DNA of 64,000 nt from an uncultured Flavobacteriaceae bacterium (GTDB lineage: Bacteria; Bacteroidota; Bacteroidia; Flavobacteriales; Flavobacteriaceae). Both the position numbers and the translations under genes were made by a program. Of this stretch, positions 19,701-31,000 are shown one piece after another. The stretch's first letter is position 1. Each line of letters begins with the position of its first letter. The stretch covers positions 62,001-126,000 of the forward strand of contig CALSPF010000001.1 of NCBI GenBank assembly GCA_943788165.1, in the 5' to 3' direction. The notes beneath the pieces were generated by a model that was not told the DNA's origin, made no database searches, and saw nothing but the letters and a program-made list of their open reading frames with translations.

Positions 19701-20341
19701 ACTTTTTCTGTGTTTTTAAAGAAGTACAACATTCCTATTGCAGGAATAGTGAGCAACCCCATAAAGTGAACCCCAAAAGACAGTCCAATTACAAAAGCAA
19801 TTAGTAACAGCCAGCGATCACCACGGGGAGTATTCATTTCCTTTTCCCAACGCAAGGCAAGCCAAAACAAGGCAGATAAGATACAGGTGGCCATGGCATA
19901 AACTTCTGCCTCAACGGCATTGAACCAAAAACTATCTGAAAAGCAAAAGGCCAAGGCGCCAACGGCTGCACTTCCAAAAAAAGCAATGGCTTCTTTGGGA
20001 GAGTCAATTTGTTTGAACGATGGGAGCTTGCGTAAAATTAGGGTCAAACTCAAGTACAGAAACAGTATGGTAAAAGCACTGCTAAAAACAGACATTAAGT
20101 TAACCATCAAGGCAACTTTTTCTGGACTGGTAGCAAAGAGGGCAAAGAAAGCGCCCATCATTTGAAAGAAGGGTGCTCCGGGGGGGTGACCTACTTGTAG
20201 TTTAGCCGAGGTGGCAATATATTCTCCTGCATCCCAAAAACTAGCAGTGGGCTCAACGGTTAGGCCAAAAGTTAAAATAGCGATGCTAAAGAGTGTTCCC
20301 GCAACAATGCGGTTCCAAAAAATGAGTTGTTTGGTTGTCAT
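16793..20341 (-). CDS. DUF2723 family membrane protein (GT117/TMEM260-like) with C-terminal repeat region
   Basis: A 1182-residue polytopic membrane protein of the DUF2723 family, related to GT-C glycosyltransferases and to human TMEM260, a protein O-mannosyltransferase. The N-terminal segment FWDAGEYIATSAKLQVGHPPGAP carries the acidic pair (D37, E40) expected in the first external loop of GT-C enzymes. Hydrophobic helices occupy about 10-330 and 560-690. A soluble helical part rich in TPR-like segments follows to the C-terminus. The family is very common in Bacteroidota as one long gene. A sugar-transfer function is inferred from family membership. It is convergent with the thioredoxin-fold gene. 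Confidence 0.85.
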   Translation of the reverse strand: MTTKQLIFWNRIVAGTLFSIAILTFGLTVEPTASFWDAGEYIATSAKLQVGHPPGAPFFQMMGAFFALFATSPEKVALMVNLMSVFSSAFTILFLYLSLTLILRKLPSFKQIDSPKEAIAFFGSAAVGALAFCFSDSFWFNAVEAEVYAMATCILSALFWLALRWEKEMNTPRGDRWLLLIAFVIGLSFGVHFMGLLTIPAIGMLYFFKNTEKVTVKNFIRANVVSVAILLFIFKLLLPSTLALFGKMEVFFVNQMNLPFNSGTIITGILFLVFFYFALNYTRQKKYINLNTGVLCVLFVLLGFSSWIMLPIRANANTVINENSPSDARQLLAYYNLEQYPETKLFYGPMFSDMYAGQDEMEPYIDDKPKYERNEKIGRYVIVNQWENARINANSEHKGFLPRLWSAEHAENYINFTRPLDFSIRAEYRGSEELRQRVAEFRQLEVEGELSGKDYHNFYKKMARYITIERPSFLSNIQYFFNYQVNYMYVRYFLWNFVGRQDDVQGNFNILHGNWLSGIPFVDQIRLGNQSQISEDAKNNKARNTYFFLPFILGLMGVVFLYQQDKKRFWVLLLFFLFTGLALKVYLNERPFEPRERDYALVGSFYVFSIWIGLGAYYLCLEIRKLWNNTLAKPTAIAVCLVAVPLLMGYQNWDDHDRSDRYTAQSVAKTYLTSIQEDVGAMIFTIGDNDTFALWYAQDIEGYRTDVRPINTSLLATDWYIDQMKRKTYESDPIPSQLTHHLYAYGIRDYIKYEALVDSLRWDIKDFVNWVASDNPRTKYKSLIEQSGGDPRAYPKGTQEMVFYPTNKIRVSVNVENVIKSGVVTEEDRDRIVPYIDIDLPEGGLYKNKLLMLDILANNDWERPIYFTGGSYDASEYLWMKEYLQLEGLVYKLVPIKTPLNPVNPYIMGRIDGDLMYDIVKEWEWGNSQSPNIYHDPETRKNSISYRSNMVRLAEVLIDEGKNKKAEEILDLAIEKMPIDFFGYYSLLTPFIDSYYRIDQIEKARNVFEQVEAKHQSQLNYFASLSLNLQYELGEEILTEVERYRALVEAVLDNKDEEKLAEYIQRFRESSRAFSFLYGEYDYYTALEEFVEGLYLGGETEEARALVEKIAAVYDERLALLARFSPERQEELYDRIMEELNSYRRVLLYVNLYDTDEQRDSLENRVFASMKDLAVFDSLLEN

Positions 20342-20420
20342 AATAAGGCCTTAGTATCCACGAAAATACGGAATCTCAGTGGAATCTTCTGGCGTTTTAA
20401 CAAAAGCTATTCTTGTCTAG

Positions 20421-20906
20421 TTAGATTTTCTCAAAAAGGCCTAGGGCTTTGTTTTTCTGCACCTCATTCCACTCGAAACATTGGCCTTGCATGGTGATGT
20501 ACACATTTGAAGGTAAGGTTTGTGAAAAAGCAAGGGCGCAGCCTAAATTAAAAAAGCCATCTGAGGAACTCCCAAATGCATAGGGAATCATGGCTCCTGT
20601 CAATAAAATGGTTTTATCTAACGTTAGTTTAGCCAAGCGTTTTGCGGTTTCAGTCATGGTGTCTGTTCCATGGGTAATGACAATGGATTTTGCTGAAGTA
20701 GAAATGCACGCATTCTCAATTTGTTGTAGGTCTTCTTCTGTAAATTCTAAACTATCCTTCAATAAAAGTGGCGTTATATGAACCGGAAGTTTACATCGAC
20801 TTCGTTCCAACATTTTAGGAATATGGGTGTGTTCAAAAAATAATTTTCCATTGATATGATCATAGGTTTTATCAAAGGTACCTCCTGTTACAATGAGTTG
20901 AATCAT
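20421..20906 (-). CDS. One-domain asparaginase-family protein
   Basis: A 161-residue protein matching only the N-terminal domain of L-asparaginases (usual length about 330-350). The first catalytic threonine is in VTGGTFDK and the second motif is THGTDTM. LTGAMIPYAFGSSSDGFFNLG also matches the family. The C-terminal domain, which completes the active site in true asparaginases, is absent, and the frame ends cleanly, so this is not an obvious truncation. I set the start at the ATG 20904-20906; a TTG five codons upstream is the only longer choice. Activity as an asparaginase is uncertain. It lies 79 bp from the DUF2723 gene and is divergent from tRNA-Gln. Confidence 0.8.
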   Translation of the reverse strand: MIQLIVTGGTFDKTYDHINGKLFFEHTHIPKMLERSRCKLPVHITPLLLKDSLEFTEEDLQQIENACISTSAKSIVITHGTDTMTETAKRLAKLTLDKTILLTGAMIPYAFGSSSDGFFNLGCALAFSQTLPSNVYITMQGQCFEWNEVQKNKALGLFEKI

Positions 20907-20979
20907 GGCCTGTGTTTTCAAGTAAAAGTAAGTTTATAAAATTTCATCGAATTAATTTAGTACAAATAAAAACTTTAAT

Positions 20980-20987
20980 TAAATTTG
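20980..20987 (+). promoter_or_regulatory. -7 promoter element of tRNA-Gln
   Basis: TAAATTTG fits the Bacteroidota -7 consensus and ends 9 bases before the tRNA 5' end, so transcription would begin almost at the tRNA. Confidence 0.65.
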
Positions 20988-20996
20988 CACCGCTAT

Positions 20997-21069
20997 TGGC
21001 CCATGGTGTAACTGGCAACACATCTGATTTTGGTTCAGAAGAGTCTAGGTTCGAGCCCTAGTGGGCCAA
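20997..21069 (+). tRNA. tRNA-Gln (anticodon TTG)
   Basis: A 73-nt cloverleaf. The acceptor stem TGGCCCA pairs with TGGGCCA (21062-21068), with the U1-A72 pair characteristic of tRNA-Gln. The anticodon stem is TCTGA/TCAGA with loop TTTTGGT, giving anticodon TTG at 21030-21032. The T arm contains GGTTCGAGCCC. The 3' CCA is not encoded (ACA follows), as is common in Bacteroidota. Confidence 0.96.
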
Positions 21070-21070
21070 C

Positions 21071-21102
21071 AAAAAACCTCCTATTCTGTAGGGGGTTTTT
21101 TT
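21071..21102 (+). terminator. Bidirectional terminator after tRNA-Gln and the PorP/SprF gene
   Basis: AAAAAACCTCCTA and TAGGGGGTTTTTTT form a stem (one G-T pair) with loop TTCTG. T runs on both strands let it serve the plus-strand tRNA and the minus-strand adhesin operon. Confidence 0.85.
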
Positions 21103-21125
21103 ATATCAACTTCTTTTTTCGTTAC

Positions 21126-21995
21126 TTAAAACCGATATTTTGCAAAGAGTTCATACCCACTCCTAGGAACAGATGCATTGTTTCCAATGCCAAAATCTGT
21201 AGCGTAGCCAACATCAATTCCAATTTTAAGTTTTAACAAGGCCATTATATAAATATAATCTGTTGTTTTATAGCCCCCGCCAAGTTCAAAAATATCGTTA
21301 TAATTATAGTTGGCTCCAACATTAATTTGATTGGTCGTTTTGGGAACAAATTTCACCGATAGGTAAGGCTTTAAAGAGGAGTCAAAAAAGCCAAAGTCAA
21401 TATCAGTACCAGTAACTAGATAAAGAATAGGATTCTGGTTTTGAATAAAAGTAGCATCGTTTATGTACTTTTCTGGATTGATAAAACTTGGCGTTCCAAG
21501 GGAAAAGAAAAACTTATCTCCTTGAATTAAAAACCCCAGTCCGAAAACAGGATAACTCCCTTGTTCTGTTGCAGATATGAAAGGATTATCTTCGACCGTA
21601 ATGCGGTCTAGGCCATTGAGGTCTGTGTTTTTTGAGGCCAGTCCCGCTTTTATTCCAAGGTTAAGAAAATAATTGCCATTTAATTTAAGACGATAACTTG
21701 CATCTAGTGTATATTGACTTCGAGTATCAATGAAAACTTTGTTTGAAATTACTGACAAGCCAAAGGAAAGATTTTTTTTAGGCGCACCAGAGTAATATAA
21801 ATAATTCGTTCGTGGAGCATCGGCAATTCCAGACCAAGCTGTTCGCGTAATTACGCTAATAGTTTTCCCCTCTGAGCCTACATATGCAGGATTGAAGGCA
21901 TTCATAAAAAAGCGTTCCATGAGCATATTTTCTTGGATCTGAGCGAAAGTGTTTAGATTCAAAAGAATAAAAAAAGCTAAAACAAATTTTTTCAT
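21126..21995 (-). CDS. PorP/SprF family T9SS partner membrane protein
   Basis: A 289-residue outer-membrane protein of the PorP/SprF family, starting with a signal peptide (MKKFVLAFFILLNLNTFA, then Q). The family signature lies just after cleavage: FFMNAFNPAYVGSEG. The rest is a series of amphipathic strands ending in KYRF, consistent with a beta-barrel. In Flavobacterium johnsoniae SprF is needed for secretion of the adhesin SprB through T9SS, and each large T9SS type B protein often has its own SprF-like partner. This gene begins 12 bp after the stop of the giant adhesin and is on the same strand, so it is inferred to serve that adhesin specifically. Confidence 0.92.
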   Translation of the reverse strand: MKKFVLAFFILLNLNTFAQIQENMLMERFFMNAFNPAYVGSEGKTISVITRTAWSGIADAPRTNYLYYSGAPKKNLSFGLSVISNKVFIDTRSQYTLDASYRLKLNGNYFLNLGIKAGLASKNTDLNGLDRITVEDNPFISATEQGSYPVFGLGFLIQGDKFFFSLGTPSFINPEKYINDATFIQNQNPILYLVTGTDIDFGFFDSSLKPYLSVKFVPKTTNQINVGANYNYNDIFELGGGYKTTDYIYIMALLKLKIGIDVGYATDFGIGNNASVPRSGYELFAKYRF

Positions 21996-22007
21996 ACTAA
22001 TTGCCTT

Positions 22008-25000
22008 TTAATTAAAGATATACAACCAACCCGAAATTGGATCTTGATCTTTTCCGAGATAAATTTGATAGAGGTATGGTCCTGTTGGCAAGGCTTCACC
22101 AGTATCATAATGAGTTCCTCTCCAATCGTTTTTATAATTAACTACTTTGAACACCATGCTTCCATCTGGACTAAAAATCTTTATAACAGAATAATTGTAT
22201 TCGTCTATATTGATGACTTTCCACATTGATTCAGCTCCTGTCGACTTTGGTGTTAATACAGATGACACAAATATTTGTCCCTCAGGATATCCGTCATTGT
22301 TTTTATCTAAATCAGTATTGTCTCCAATTCCATCTCCATCGGTGTCCTTAGATTCGTTAGGATCATTTGGGAAGGCATCCATTGAGTCCGGAACGCCATC
22401 ATTATCTGAATCCCAGTCAGCGTTGTCTCCAAAACTATCTCCATCTGTATCAACCGATTCATATGGATTAAGCGGAAAGGCATCTATTGCGTCTAACACG
22501 CCATCATTATCGTCATCTTCATCTGTACAATCAGGAATATAATCTCCATCAAAATCACTTGGTCTAGATCTTCTTGAGAGCGGATTTGATCCACATTCAA
22601 TCTCATCAAGATCAAGGTAACCATCATTATCATCATCTGTATCGGCATTGTTGCCTAAACCGTCACGGTCGGTATCTAACCATTCAAATGCATCAAAAGG
22701 GAAGGCATCTTCTTCGTCTAAGAATGTATCATTATCGTCGTCAGGGTCAATATTGTTTCCTAGTCCGTCTCCATCTGAGTCAAACCATTCTTTTGGATCA
22801 AAAGGAAAATCATCTTCGGTATCTAAGAAACCATCGTTATCATCATCCTCATCCAAGCAGTCGGGAATAAAGTCTAAGTCAAAATCGTCGGGTAAACTAT
22901 TTGCGTCAAGCGGATCTGCCAGACATTCAACTTCAACGGTATCTGGATAACCATCCCCATCATCATCGGTATCGGTGTTGTTTCCAATGCTATCATTATC
23001 GGTATCGATCCATTCTGTTGCATCAAGCGGGAAAGCATCTTCATCATCCGAGAAAGTATCATTATCGTCGTCAAAATCAGCATTGTCACCCAGCCCATCG
23101 CCATCATTGTCAATCCATTCCTCTTGGTTGTAAGGGAACTCGTCATCGGTATCTAAAACGCCATCATTGTCATCATCCTCATCCAAGCAGTCAGGATTAA
23201 AGTCTAGATCAAAATCATCGGGTAAACTATTTGCGTCAAGCGGATCTGCTTGACATTCAATTTCTGAGGTGTCAAGGTAACCATCTCCATCATCATCTGT
23301 ATCGGTGTTGTTTCCAATATCATCATTATCGGTATCGATCCATTCTGTTACATCAAGTGGGAAAGCATCTTGCGCATCATCAATGCCATCATTGTCAGAA
23401 TCACTGCTTAGCGGATCTAGTCCTAAAGCAATTTCGTCGGCATCATTAATTCCGTCATCATCGTTGTCGGGATCAAGCGGATCTAATCCAAGAGCAATTT
23501 CAACGGTATCTTCGATTCCGTCATTATCATTATCAAGATCACATACGTCACCTATCCCATCGGTATCGACATCTTCTTGGTTTGGATTGGCCACAAATTG
23601 ACAATTGTCAACGGTGTCTACTACTCCATCGTTATCATCGTCTGGGTCACACGGATCTCCAATTCCATCGTTATCGTTATCGGTTTGACTCGGATTGTAG
23701 GTGTTGGGGCAGTTGTCACTACTTCCAGAAACGCCATCATTATCTGGATCTTTTTGACTTTCAGCACAACCATTTACATCAGCTGTTTCTCCCACGGGTG
23801 TGTCTGGACAGATATCGATTGAATCAAGTACTCCATCACTGTCGGCATCTCCATGTAAGGTGATTGTATTATTTTGTAACCCGCTTGCTGCGTTGCCTAA
23901 GGCATCGAAAACAGCGTTTGGAGCAACACTAACCAAAACGGTTTCATCTCCAGTAGTAGCTCCTTGTATGGTTAGCCCTAAGATGTATTGTGTGCCGTCA
24001 AAAGTGACGCTATTGGGTATATTGGAGGTTAAAGAGGCTGTTCCACCCGTAATACTTATGGCGAAATCTAAAGCGGTTAAACTTCCAATCGCTGAGGGAG
24101 TATTGAAAGCAGCTTCATCAAATTGAAGTGTAATGGTTCCATTGTCATCGGCTATGCTTAAGGCACTCAATCGTGGGCCGGTTTTGTCAACAATCATAAA
24201 GCTAAAACTTTTGATAAAAAAGTTAGTTCCATCAGAAACCTGCATGTTGATATTTACTGAGGTTTGCAGTTTATAATCAAGGTTTGTATTAAGGATAAGT
24301 TGATTTCCATTTAGTGTAAATAATGTATTATCGCTATCGTTTGTCCCGTTTCCATTGACCAATGCATAAGTATAGGTGTCGTTTTGGTCTTCATCGGTGG
24401 TTTGTAGGGTGCCTATGATGGCATTCAAGGCTTCATTGTCATTAATAGATGTCACATTGCTAAACGTAACACTGCTTCCTGATGAGAGACTAATATTTGT
24501 AGGAACTTCATTTAGATCAGTAATATAAATGGTAAAGGCCTCAAAATAGTTGCTTAGACCATCGTTTACCCTTACATAGATATTATGGCTCGTTTGTGTT
24601 TCATAATCGAAATCAACATTGGTTAGAAGTGATGTTCCACTTATTGTAAAACTACCATTGTCATCATCTTGTGTATCTCCACTATTGTAAAGTGTAAATA
24701 CATGGTTATTGAGCACATCCTGATCTAATACAGATAAATTTGCGACCAAAGATCCTATGGGTGTATTTTCATTTATTGCCGTTTGACTAAGTAAGATATC
24801 GGTAGGCGCATCATTTTGATCGGTTATACTTAAAGTAAATGCTTGGTTAAAGGTATTTGCCCCATCGTTGACTTGTAGATAAATAGCATGACTTGCTGCT
24901 GTTTCATAATCAAATGTTCCACTGATCACAAGGGTGTTTCCACTAATTATGAATTTACTATTAGAGGCATCATTGATTCCATCACCACTCACCAGACTGT

Positions 25001-28000
25001 AGCTAAAGCTATTCAGACTGGCTGTATCTATATCTGTGGCAGAGAGTGTTGCAACGACCGATCCACTGGCAATATCTTCTGCAAACGTAGTTGTAGATAA
25101 GCCAATAGCTGTTGGTGCAGTATCGTTTTGATCAACAACGTTTATGGTGAAAGAGGAGGTCAGCGAATTACTTCCATCTGTTACCTGAATGTTGACCAAC
25201 AAATAGGGGGTAGATTCATAATCAATAGTTCCATTGACCAGTAACTGAGTGCCAGAAACCGTTACACTGGCATTGTTTCGGCCAATGTCTCCGGCACCAT
25301 CAACCAAACTAAAGACATGGGTATTGTTAGTATCTTCATCAGAAACAGTTAATTCAGAAATCAGAGTCCCAATAGATGCGTTTTCTTCTACCGTATCACC
25401 TCCATTTGAAGAAGAGGAAGAACTTCCACCATTGTATTGGTTTTCAAAGGCAGCGTAGTTTTCATCCAGTTCATCATCAGTTAAGGAAGTTTGATAGACC
25501 AAAATCCTGGAAATTTTCCCTCTAAACTTATTGCGAACATCAGAGCGAGCATTACCAAAAGAAAGACTGCCGTATGGATTGTCATTTCCATTTTGTTTGA
25601 GTGATTTTGTATTGTTGATGAATACCTTTTCATTTTTCACATAGGCAAATCTTACCCATTGATTAGAAATTAGTGAAGGGTAGAATTGAGCTGCTCCAAG
25701 CCCATTCCCGTCTGTTCTAAAGTTATTTAGACCTGAAAAAGTATAACTCCCTGCATTTCCATTGTAGGTCAGTATATCGCGCTGCCCACTGCTGATGTTA
25801 TCATACATCCAGATTTCTATGGTTAGATTTGAGTAGCTGCTTGCATTTATACTTTGAATAACATCATTGCCATCAAACTCAAAATATCCTTCGGTATTAT
25901 ATGTTGGTCCACTCAGTGTCGCATGGTTTCCATTGCCACTTAAGTCATACCAGGTATTTCCACTTCCTCCATAGGAAGTTGTGTTGGAAGCATCTAAGTG
26001 CAAGATTAGATCTGAAGTTATTACAGTCGCATTAGCTGCAAGATTTATTTCTGTAGGCGCTTCATTCGTGTTATTTACAGCAATGGTAAATGCTTGGTTA
26101 AAGGTATTTGCCCCATCGTTGACTTGTAGATAAATAGCGTGACTTGCTGCTGTTTCATAATCAAATGTTCCACTGGTCACAAGGGTGTTTCCACTAATTA
26201 TGAATTTACTATTAGAGGCATCATTGATTCCGTCACCACTCACCAGACTGTAGCTAAAGCTGTTCAAGCTAGCAGTATCTATATCTGTGGCAGAGAGTGT
26301 TGCAATGACCGATCCACTGGCAATATCTTCCGCAAACGTAGTTGTAGATAATCCAATAGCTGTTGGTGCAGTATCGTTGGTGTCTGACACAGTTAAGCTA
26401 AAGGCATCAGTATATTGACTAATACCATCGTTGACTTCTAGGAAGAGGGCATAGGTACTTTTAGTTTCAAAATCAAGGGTATCATTGGTGATAAGTGAAG
26501 TACCACTTACGGTAAAACTTGCATTGTCATCGTCTTGAGCGTCTCCACTGCTAACAAGTGTGAAGGTATGTGTGTCTGCCGTGTCTTGATCTGTAGTGGT
26601 GATGGTTGCCAAAGCTGATCCAGATGCAATACCTTCTAAGAAGGCTGTATTGCTTAAAGCAATACTAGTAGGCGTGTCATTTGCATCATTTACAGCAATG
26701 GTAAACGTTTTAGAGTACGTACTCGATCCATCGGATGTTTGAATAACGACGCTATAACTGCTTTTGGTTTCAAAATCTAGCTCAGCTGCTGTAACTAAGT
26801 TAGTACCACTAATGGAGAAATTAGCATTATCGCTCCCACCACCAACAAGGGTGTAGGTAAATGTATCTCCATTATCGGCATCGGTAGTGCTTAATCCCCC
26901 AACAACAGTTCCTGAAGCAAGGTTTTCATCAACAGTGTTAGCAGATAGGCCGATATCAGTAGGTGTGTCATTTGCATTGTTTACAGCAATGGTAAATGTT
27001 TTAGAATAGGTTGCTGACCCATCGGATGTTTGAATAACGACACTATAACTGCTTTGGGTTTCAAAATCAAGTACCGCAGCAGTGACTAAGTTAGCACCAC
27101 TAATGGAGAAATTAGCATTGTCGCTCCCACCACTCAAAAGGGTATAGGTAAATGTATTTCCGTTATCTGCATCGGTAGTGCTTAATCCCCCAACAACAGT
27201 TCCTGAAGCAATATTTTCATCAACAGCGTTAGCAGATAGGTTGATATCAGTAGGCGCATCATTTTGATCGGTTATACTTAAAGTAAATGCTTGGTTAAAG
27301 GTATTTGCCCCATCGTTGACTTGTAGATAAATAGCGTGACTTGCTGCTGTTTCATAATCAAATGTTCCACTGGTCACAAGGGTGTTTCCACTAATTATGA
27401 ATTTACTATTAGAGGCATCATTGATTCCATCACCACTCACCAGACTGAAGCTAAAGCTATTCAAGCTAGCTGTATCTATATCTGTGGCAGAGAGTGTTGC
27501 AATGACCGATCCACTGGCAATATCTTCTGCAAACGTAGTTGTAGATAATCCAATAGCTGTTGGTGCAATATCGTTTTGATCAACAACGTTTATGGTGAAA
27601 GAGGAGGTAAGTGAATTATTTCCATCTGTTACCTGAATGTTGACCAACAAATAGGGGGTAGATTCATAATCAATAGTTCCATTGACCAGTAACTGAGTTC
27701 CTGAAACCGTTACACTGGTATTGTTTCGGCCAATGTCTCCGGCACCATCAACCAAACTAAAGAGATGGGTATTGTTAGTATCTTCATCAGAAACAGTTAA
27801 TTCAGAAATCAGAGTCCCAATAGATGCATTTTCTTCTACCGTACCACCTCCACTTGAAGAAGAAGAACCTATTCCAGTAACACGGTTACTGTAAAAATCG
27901 GTTATTTCTGTTATTTCATCAGCAGTAAGTTCTCTGTTGTAGAATAAGAAAGCAGAAATGGAACCATTCATAGCTCCTGCATATTCACCTAGCCTCATTA

Positions 28001-31000
28001 CTGCATTCGTTGATGGGTTTGCCGTTAAATTCACATCTCGATCTAATATTCCATTAATGTAAATTTTTGCACTTCCAGACTGATTCATACTCGTTATTCC
28101 CTCATGTGTTCCAGCGAATAAATACCATTCATTTGTGTTGAGCGTATTCTGAGAAGAGATGGCATTACCTCCATTTGTTTCCCAGCGCAATCTGTTTTGA
28201 CCTCCATTATAAAAGTTTATATGACCAGATGAACCGTTATACTGAAATGACCCGCCTGAAAAAGAGTTGTATTTCATCAAGATAATTGCAGTATATCCAT
28301 CTTCAAAAGTTGAGCTTATACTATTAATAGAATGGGAATAACTTCCATTATAGTCCATATAACCAAAACCAGAATTGACAAATGTTGCGGTGTTTTTATT
28401 GAAGTGATTTCCATTACCACTTAAATCATACCATGTGTTTCCTGTTCCTGGATAGGAACTTGTATTGCCTGCATCTAAATGCACAACAAGACCATCTAAA
28501 GAAACACCATCTGGCATAATGTTAATACTTGTTGGCGCTTCATTTACATTGGATACAGTAATGGTGAAGGCTTCATAATAATCTATTGTTCCTGTTCCAT
28601 CGCTGACCTTTAGGTAAATATTATAACTGTTTTTGGTTTCAAAGTCGAAACTGTCATTGGTGAGTAATTGAGTACCACTGACGGTAAAACTTCCGTTATC
28701 GTCATCTTCATTAGTGTTTGTAGGAGCAAGGGTGTACGTGTGTATGTCGCCAGCATTTTGATCTTCAGTCGTTAGGCTAGCGATTGCTGTAGCCAGCGGT
28801 ATGTTCTCGAAAATGGTGGTGTTACTTAGAGCAATATCTGTGGGCGCATCATTTGTGTTGAGTAGTGAAAGAGTTACCGCTTGGGTGTAGGTAAAGAGTC
28901 CATCATTTACCTCTAAGTTAAGGTAGATGGTTGGGTCAATCACTGCTTCAAAATCGAAGGTGCCACTGCTAATTAGTGTGTTTTCATTGATAATAAAACG
29001 GCTATTGTGTTGATCATTTGTTCCATCGCCTGCGACCAAACTATAGGTGAAATTATTTACAGCATCAGTGTCTGCATCAGTACTTGAAACAACACTGACC
29101 ACCGTTCCAGAAACAATGTCTTCATTGAGGGTATTGGTGGATATTGCCATTGCTGTTGGGGCATTATCGTTGACATCGTTTATTTGTATGGTGGCAGAAT
29201 CTGTTAGGGTATTTAATCCATCATTGACCTGTACATTAATGTATAATTCTTGGATCGATTCATAGTCAAACAACTCATTGACAATTAGTTGAGTGCCTGA
29301 AACGGTAAAGCTAGTATTGTTAATGTCGTTCGTGCCATCTCCGTTAACCAACGTGTATATATAGCTATTGTCAGTATCTTGATCGATGGTGAATAAATCC
29401 CCGACAACAGATCCAATGGCAGCATTCTCGTCAAAAGATGCCGATTGATATAAACCAGCAATTTGTTGATCGGTTAATACCTGGTTGTAGACCATAAAAC
29501 GATGGAAATCTCCGACAAAATCAGCAGAGTGAACACCTTCATAATTTCCACAGCAGCCGGGATTATCGTCTCCTAAAAATAAATAACCAGGAGTATTAGC
29601 AGCGCCAAAACCTACAGTACGTGTATTGACTAACTCTCCATTTTCATAGAATTTATGCTCGCTATTGGTGTGGTTGTAACTGTACACATATTCATAGGTT
29701 GTTCCAATATCATAAGGACGCTGGAACTGTCCATGTGCATTGTGAAGTCCTGGAAAAACTTTTGAATTTGCCGTGGGGATCACGGGCGCATTCCAACCTC
29801 CGTGTTGGCTATCACTTGCCAGGCCTAAAATATTTCCAGAAGTGGATTGTGGAGTTACTTTAACAACTATGGTAAAAGAATAGGAAGCCTTTAAAATAGT
29901 TGGTAAAGGCCCAACACGGATTCCACTTCGACCACCAGCATTACTGGTTTTAAAGGTTTTGTTTTGGAAGCTAACTCCAGCTAAAATATCACCGTGATTT
30001 CCATTTCCAGATAAATCAATCCAACTGCTATTTGGCGTGGCAGTAGAAGCAGCATTTGATGCGTCTAAATGTACAATAAGCCCAGTAGCAGAAGTTGTCC
30101 CTCCTCCTCCAGAGGTAGAACCCGCTCCCCCAGCAAAATCAATTTCTGTGGGCGCTTCATTGGTGTCTGAAACGGTAATGGTGAAAGCTTCATAATAATC
30201 TCTTGTACCCGTTCCATCACTAACCTGCAAGTAAATATTGTAGGTATTTTTGGTTTCAAAATCAAATTCAGCATTGGTCAATAATTGGGTTCCACTAACG
30301 GTGAAACTTCCATTATCATCATCTTCCATACTGTTGGTCGCAACCAAGGAGTAGGTGTGGGTATCTCCTGGATTTTGATCTTCTGTAGTTAAGCTAGCAA
30401 TTGCAGTGGCCAGCGGAATGTTTTCGAAGATTGCCGTATTGTCTAACGCAATAACCGTTGGAGAATCGTCTCGGTCAACAACCCCAATAACAAATGTCTG
30501 CGAGTAAGTAAAGCTTCCATCATTTACTTCAATTACGATGTAAAGGTTGGGGTCACTCATGGGTTCAAAATCAAAGGTGCCACTACTCACCAAGCTTGTT
30601 CCATTGATTGTGAAATGATCATTGTCAGTATCGTTTGTTCCGTCTCCTGCAACCAAACTATAGGTGAAGTCATTTACATCATTTGTGTCTGTGTCGGTAC
30701 TAGAGATTTCTGCCACCAATGTACCAGAGAGAACATCTTCATTCAAGGTTGAAGAGGACAAGGCCATGGCTATGGGTGCATTGTCATTAACATCCTGAAT
30801 GGCGATAACAAATGCATCCGAAAAACTGTTTACTCCATCAAAAGTTTCTAATCTGACCGTGTAGCTGTTTTTGGTTTCGTAATCTAATTCACCAGCAGTA
30901 ACTAATGAGGTGCCACTAACGGTAAAACTTCCGTTGTCATCGTCTCCTTCTCCAGCAACTAGAGAGTAGGTGTGAATGTTTCCAGTGTCTGGATCTGTGG

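Noticed and set aside
21030..21236. 68-codon frame starting inside tRNA-Gln
   Set aside because: It overlaps the tRNA and its terminator and runs antisense into the PorP/SprF gene.
22195..24126. Several long plus-strand open frames opposite the adhesin C-terminus, rich in His/Ser
   Set aside because: They are mirror images of the Asp-rich thrombospondin type-3 codons (GAT/GAC) on the minus strand.
24888..27548. Three similar 70-codon plus-strand frames with many cysteines (24888, 26139, 27336)
   Set aside because: They lie antisense to the duplicated cadherin repeats, and their similarity only reflects the DNA repeats.
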